DNA of 19,252 nucleotides from the NCBI GenBank assembly GCA_036939975.1, contig JALLPB010000101.1, positions 1 through 19,252 on the forward strand. The letters run 5' to 3'. Each line of letters begins with the position of its first letter. Positions within the stretch are counted from its first letter, which is position 1. Below the pieces are notes generated by a model. That model did not search any database. It worked only from the letters and a program-made list of their open reading frames with translations, and had not been told where the DNA came from. This stretch comes from Cyclostephanos tholiformis. Lineage: Eukaryota; Bacillariophyta; Thalassiosirophyceae; Thalassiosirales; Thalassiosiraceae. This document shows, one piece after another, positions 17,647-19,252 of this stretch. The position numbers and the translations under genes are program-made.

Positions 17647-18040
17647 CGTTTTGCTGCGTTGTTGTATTATTAATTATTAGATATCGTACGGAGGGTTTGA
17701 ATGGAGGTTTTGAATCGTTTGTTTGTTTTTCTCTGCTGTTGTGGTAGGTGTGTTGTTAGGTGTTGTTCTCTTTCCTCTTGGGCAGCTGGCGAAGCAACGG
17801 TTTCATCCGTTCCCGCCATTTCTTGACATTTCAGAATTTTGGAACTCTTTGTTCTTTTGTTTTTTTTTCTTTTCTCGGAGTGTGCCTCGCTCGTAATGAT
17901 GTGTGATTAGCTTTGGCTCGAGCGTGTGGGCGTCGACGGTCGAGGTTACCAATTATTTCATTATATATTTATTTATCTCCCAACCCTGCCTCCACATCCA
18001 CCCATACTCTCTCTCTAGAGTTATTCATTTCCCATCCGCG
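17647..18040. promoter_or_regulatory. Shared divergent promoter region (394 bp)
   Basis: It lies between the two outward-facing start codons. Possible core elements on the E1-beta side are CCAAT at 17949-17953 and a TATATAT at 17962-17968, about 75 nt before the ATG, followed by a CT-rich leader. On the REEP side an AT-rich TATTAATTATTAGATA lies at about 17667-17682. A T-rich tract occupies 17846-17872. Box assignments are weak; the divergent arrangement itself is certain if both genes are. Confidence 0.5.
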
Positions 18041-19252
18041 ATGATACTCCGATCGTTGGCCCTTTCGTCATCGTCGTCGTGGTCGTCGTCGTCACGACTC
18101 GCCGTTCGAAATAACGTGGTCATCGGGGGGCGCTCTCGTCGTTATCCACCTCCTCCTCCTTATCCTCCTCCTCCCGCCTTCGTCGTCGGTGGCCTCCGCG
18201 ATGCAACGACATCCGTCGCCTCCCCTTTTGCTCCGTCGTCCTCCTCGTCGTCCATCGACGGCAACAACGGAATCTTCATTGGGCACTCCCGCTCCCACCG
18301 ACGATGGCATTCCTCCTCCTCCTCCTCCTCCATTTCTATGCGACGACATCGGGAGGAACAGCGGATGGGGATGAAGGAGCGACCGCGCTTCGACGACGAC
18401 GACGACGACGACCAACACCTCTACCGCCCTCCCTTTCCCTCCTCCTCCTCGTCATCGTCATCGTCATCGTCATCGTCCTCCATCGCCGTCGTTAATAAGG
18501 AGGAGCCGGATTACGACTCCCTCGGTCCGACCTCTCGTTTGAACCTCTTCACGGCCATCAATGCCGCGATGCGAACTGCAATGAAAACGGATGACACGGC
18601 GATCGTATTCGGGGAGGACGTAGGATTCGGCGGCGTCTTCCGGTGCACCCAGGACCTAATGGACGAGTTCGGTGGGCACAGGGTGTTCAATACCCCCCTT
18701 AGCGAGAACGGCATCGCGGGCATGGCGGTGGGATACGCGTCGATGGGGGGGACGGCCATCGCGGAGATACAATTCGCCGACTACATCTTCCCGGCGTTCG
18801 ATCAGATCGTGAACGAGATGGCGAAGTTCAGGTGAGTCACGTCTACGCCCGAGGCGAACAAAAGAGAGAATATCCATCCTTTGCTCGGCGAACGCCGAGC
18901 GATGACCGTCCCTTTATAGTAGTACTCGACCGACCGAACCTCAAGCATCCGTCGACGCACCACTCATCATGCTCGCTCACACACAAACACACACCCTCTC
19001 TCTCTCTTCGTCAAGGTTTCGAAGTGGCAATCAGTGGAATTGCGGAGGGGTCACCCTTCGCGCACCGTGTGGCGCGGTGAGCATTTTCCCAGATCATCCC
19101 CCCCCCCCCTTTCGCGGCCCGTTATCCGAATTGACGGCCACGATTTCGCTCTGCGACTCACTATATTATATCCATCACATATACCACCGTTTCGTCATTC
19201 TCGTCGTCGTCCCGCGAAAAAAAAAACAAGGTCGGACACGGCGCGCCCCCCC
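18041..19252 (+). CDS. BCKDHB: Branched-chain 2-oxoacid dehydrogenase E1 subunit beta, 5' part (3 exons seen)
   Basis: Exons are 18041-18831, 19016-19076 and 19231 to past the window. The first ATG of the open frame is at 18041. Residues 1-165 form a Ser/Arg-rich leader with homopolymers: Pro at 36-40 and 42-45, Asp at 118-124, Ser at 134-147. The conserved enzyme starts at about 167: [24 protein letters not shown] (191-203), [13 protein letters not shown] (215-227), [18 protein letters not shown] (242-259). Exon 2 adds [20 protein letters not shown] and exon 3 begins VGHGA. With E1-alpha the enzyme decarboxylates branched-chain 2-oxoacids from Val, Leu and Ile using thiamine diphosphate, in the mitochondrial matrix. 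Glu222 in PLSENG corresponds to the Glu that contacts the thiamine ring. VFRCT and [11 protein letters not shown] favour BCKDH over pyruvate dehydrogenase. The leader should contain the mitochondrial presequence but is far longer than usual. Confidence 0.93.
18832..19015 (+). other. BCKDHB intron 1 (184 nt)
   Basis: Donor TTCAG|GTGAGT and acceptor GTCAAG|GTTTCG. It splits an Arg codon (AG|G), and the joined reading [11 protein letters not shown] matches the family. The 3' part is a (CA)n/(CT)n pyrimidine-rich tract. Confidence 0.92.
19077..19230 (+). other. BCKDHB intron 2 (154 nt, phase 0)
   Basis: Donor GGCGCG|GTGAGC and acceptor AACAAG|GTCGGA. Joining gives CGA-VGHGA, the expected E1-beta sequence. 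It contains a C-run at about 19099-19110. Confidence 0.88.

Noticed and set aside
17903..18040. Upstream extension of the E1-beta protein from 17903
   Set aside because: The frame is open but starts with GTG, is AT-rich and includes the likely TATA/CCAAT and leader. The first ATG is at 18041 and gives an Arg/Ser-rich N-terminus fit for mitochondrial import.
18092..18418. 108-aa minus-strand ORF (poly-Val, poly-Gly)
   Set aside because: It is antisense to trinucleotide repeats in the E1-beta leader; homopolymers on one strand make open frames on the other.

Overview
The window looks like nuclear DNA of a diatom, probably a centric one. Three things point this way: compact GC-rich genes with short GT-AG introns (154-184 nt), eukaryote-only families (REEP/HVA22, mitochondrial BCKDH E1-beta), and transposon proteins of types I know from diatom genomes. 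The species call is inference.

Layout. An intact ankyrin-repeat gene (132-779, +) lies at the left edge behind a (GACAAC)n tract. From about 800 to 15215 the DNA is AT-richer and filled with decayed mobile elements: (i) a foldback-like unit, 1272-2737, with inverted arms made partly of a TG/CA-rich minisatellite and a small unidentified ORF inside; (ii) a minus-strand Ty1/copia retrotransposon relic, about 3626-7580, with Gag, integrase, reverse transcriptase and RNase H still recognisable across many frameshifts and no LTRs that I can find; (iii) a plus-strand DDE transposon, about 9458-15211, bounded by short terminal inverted repeats (TIRs) and flanking TA dinucleotides. Its transposase gene (9782-14897) is cut in two by (iv) a 2.5-kb minus-strand transposon, 11565-14080, which has about 108-bp TIRs, a subterminal array of GGGGATCCCC palindromes, and a retroviral-type (rve) integrase gene. 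Elements iii and iv form a clear nested insertion.

To the right, host-like sequence resumes. A probable minus-strand gene for a RanBP2-type zinc-finger protein (15356-16130) carries one apparent frameshift. A head-to-head pair follows: a REEP/HVA22/Yop1-family ER-shaping protein gene (minus, 2 exons, 16951-17646) and the 5' end of the branched-chain 2-oxoacid dehydrogenase E1-beta gene (plus, 18041 to past the window edge, 3 exons seen). They share a 394-bp intergenic region. The E1-beta protein has an unusually long N-terminal leader built from trinucleotide repeats (poly-Ser, poly-Pro, poly-Asp).

The host genes show no functional link to each other. The most interesting structure is the transposon-in-transposon with its palindromic array; the foldback/minisatellite unit comes second.
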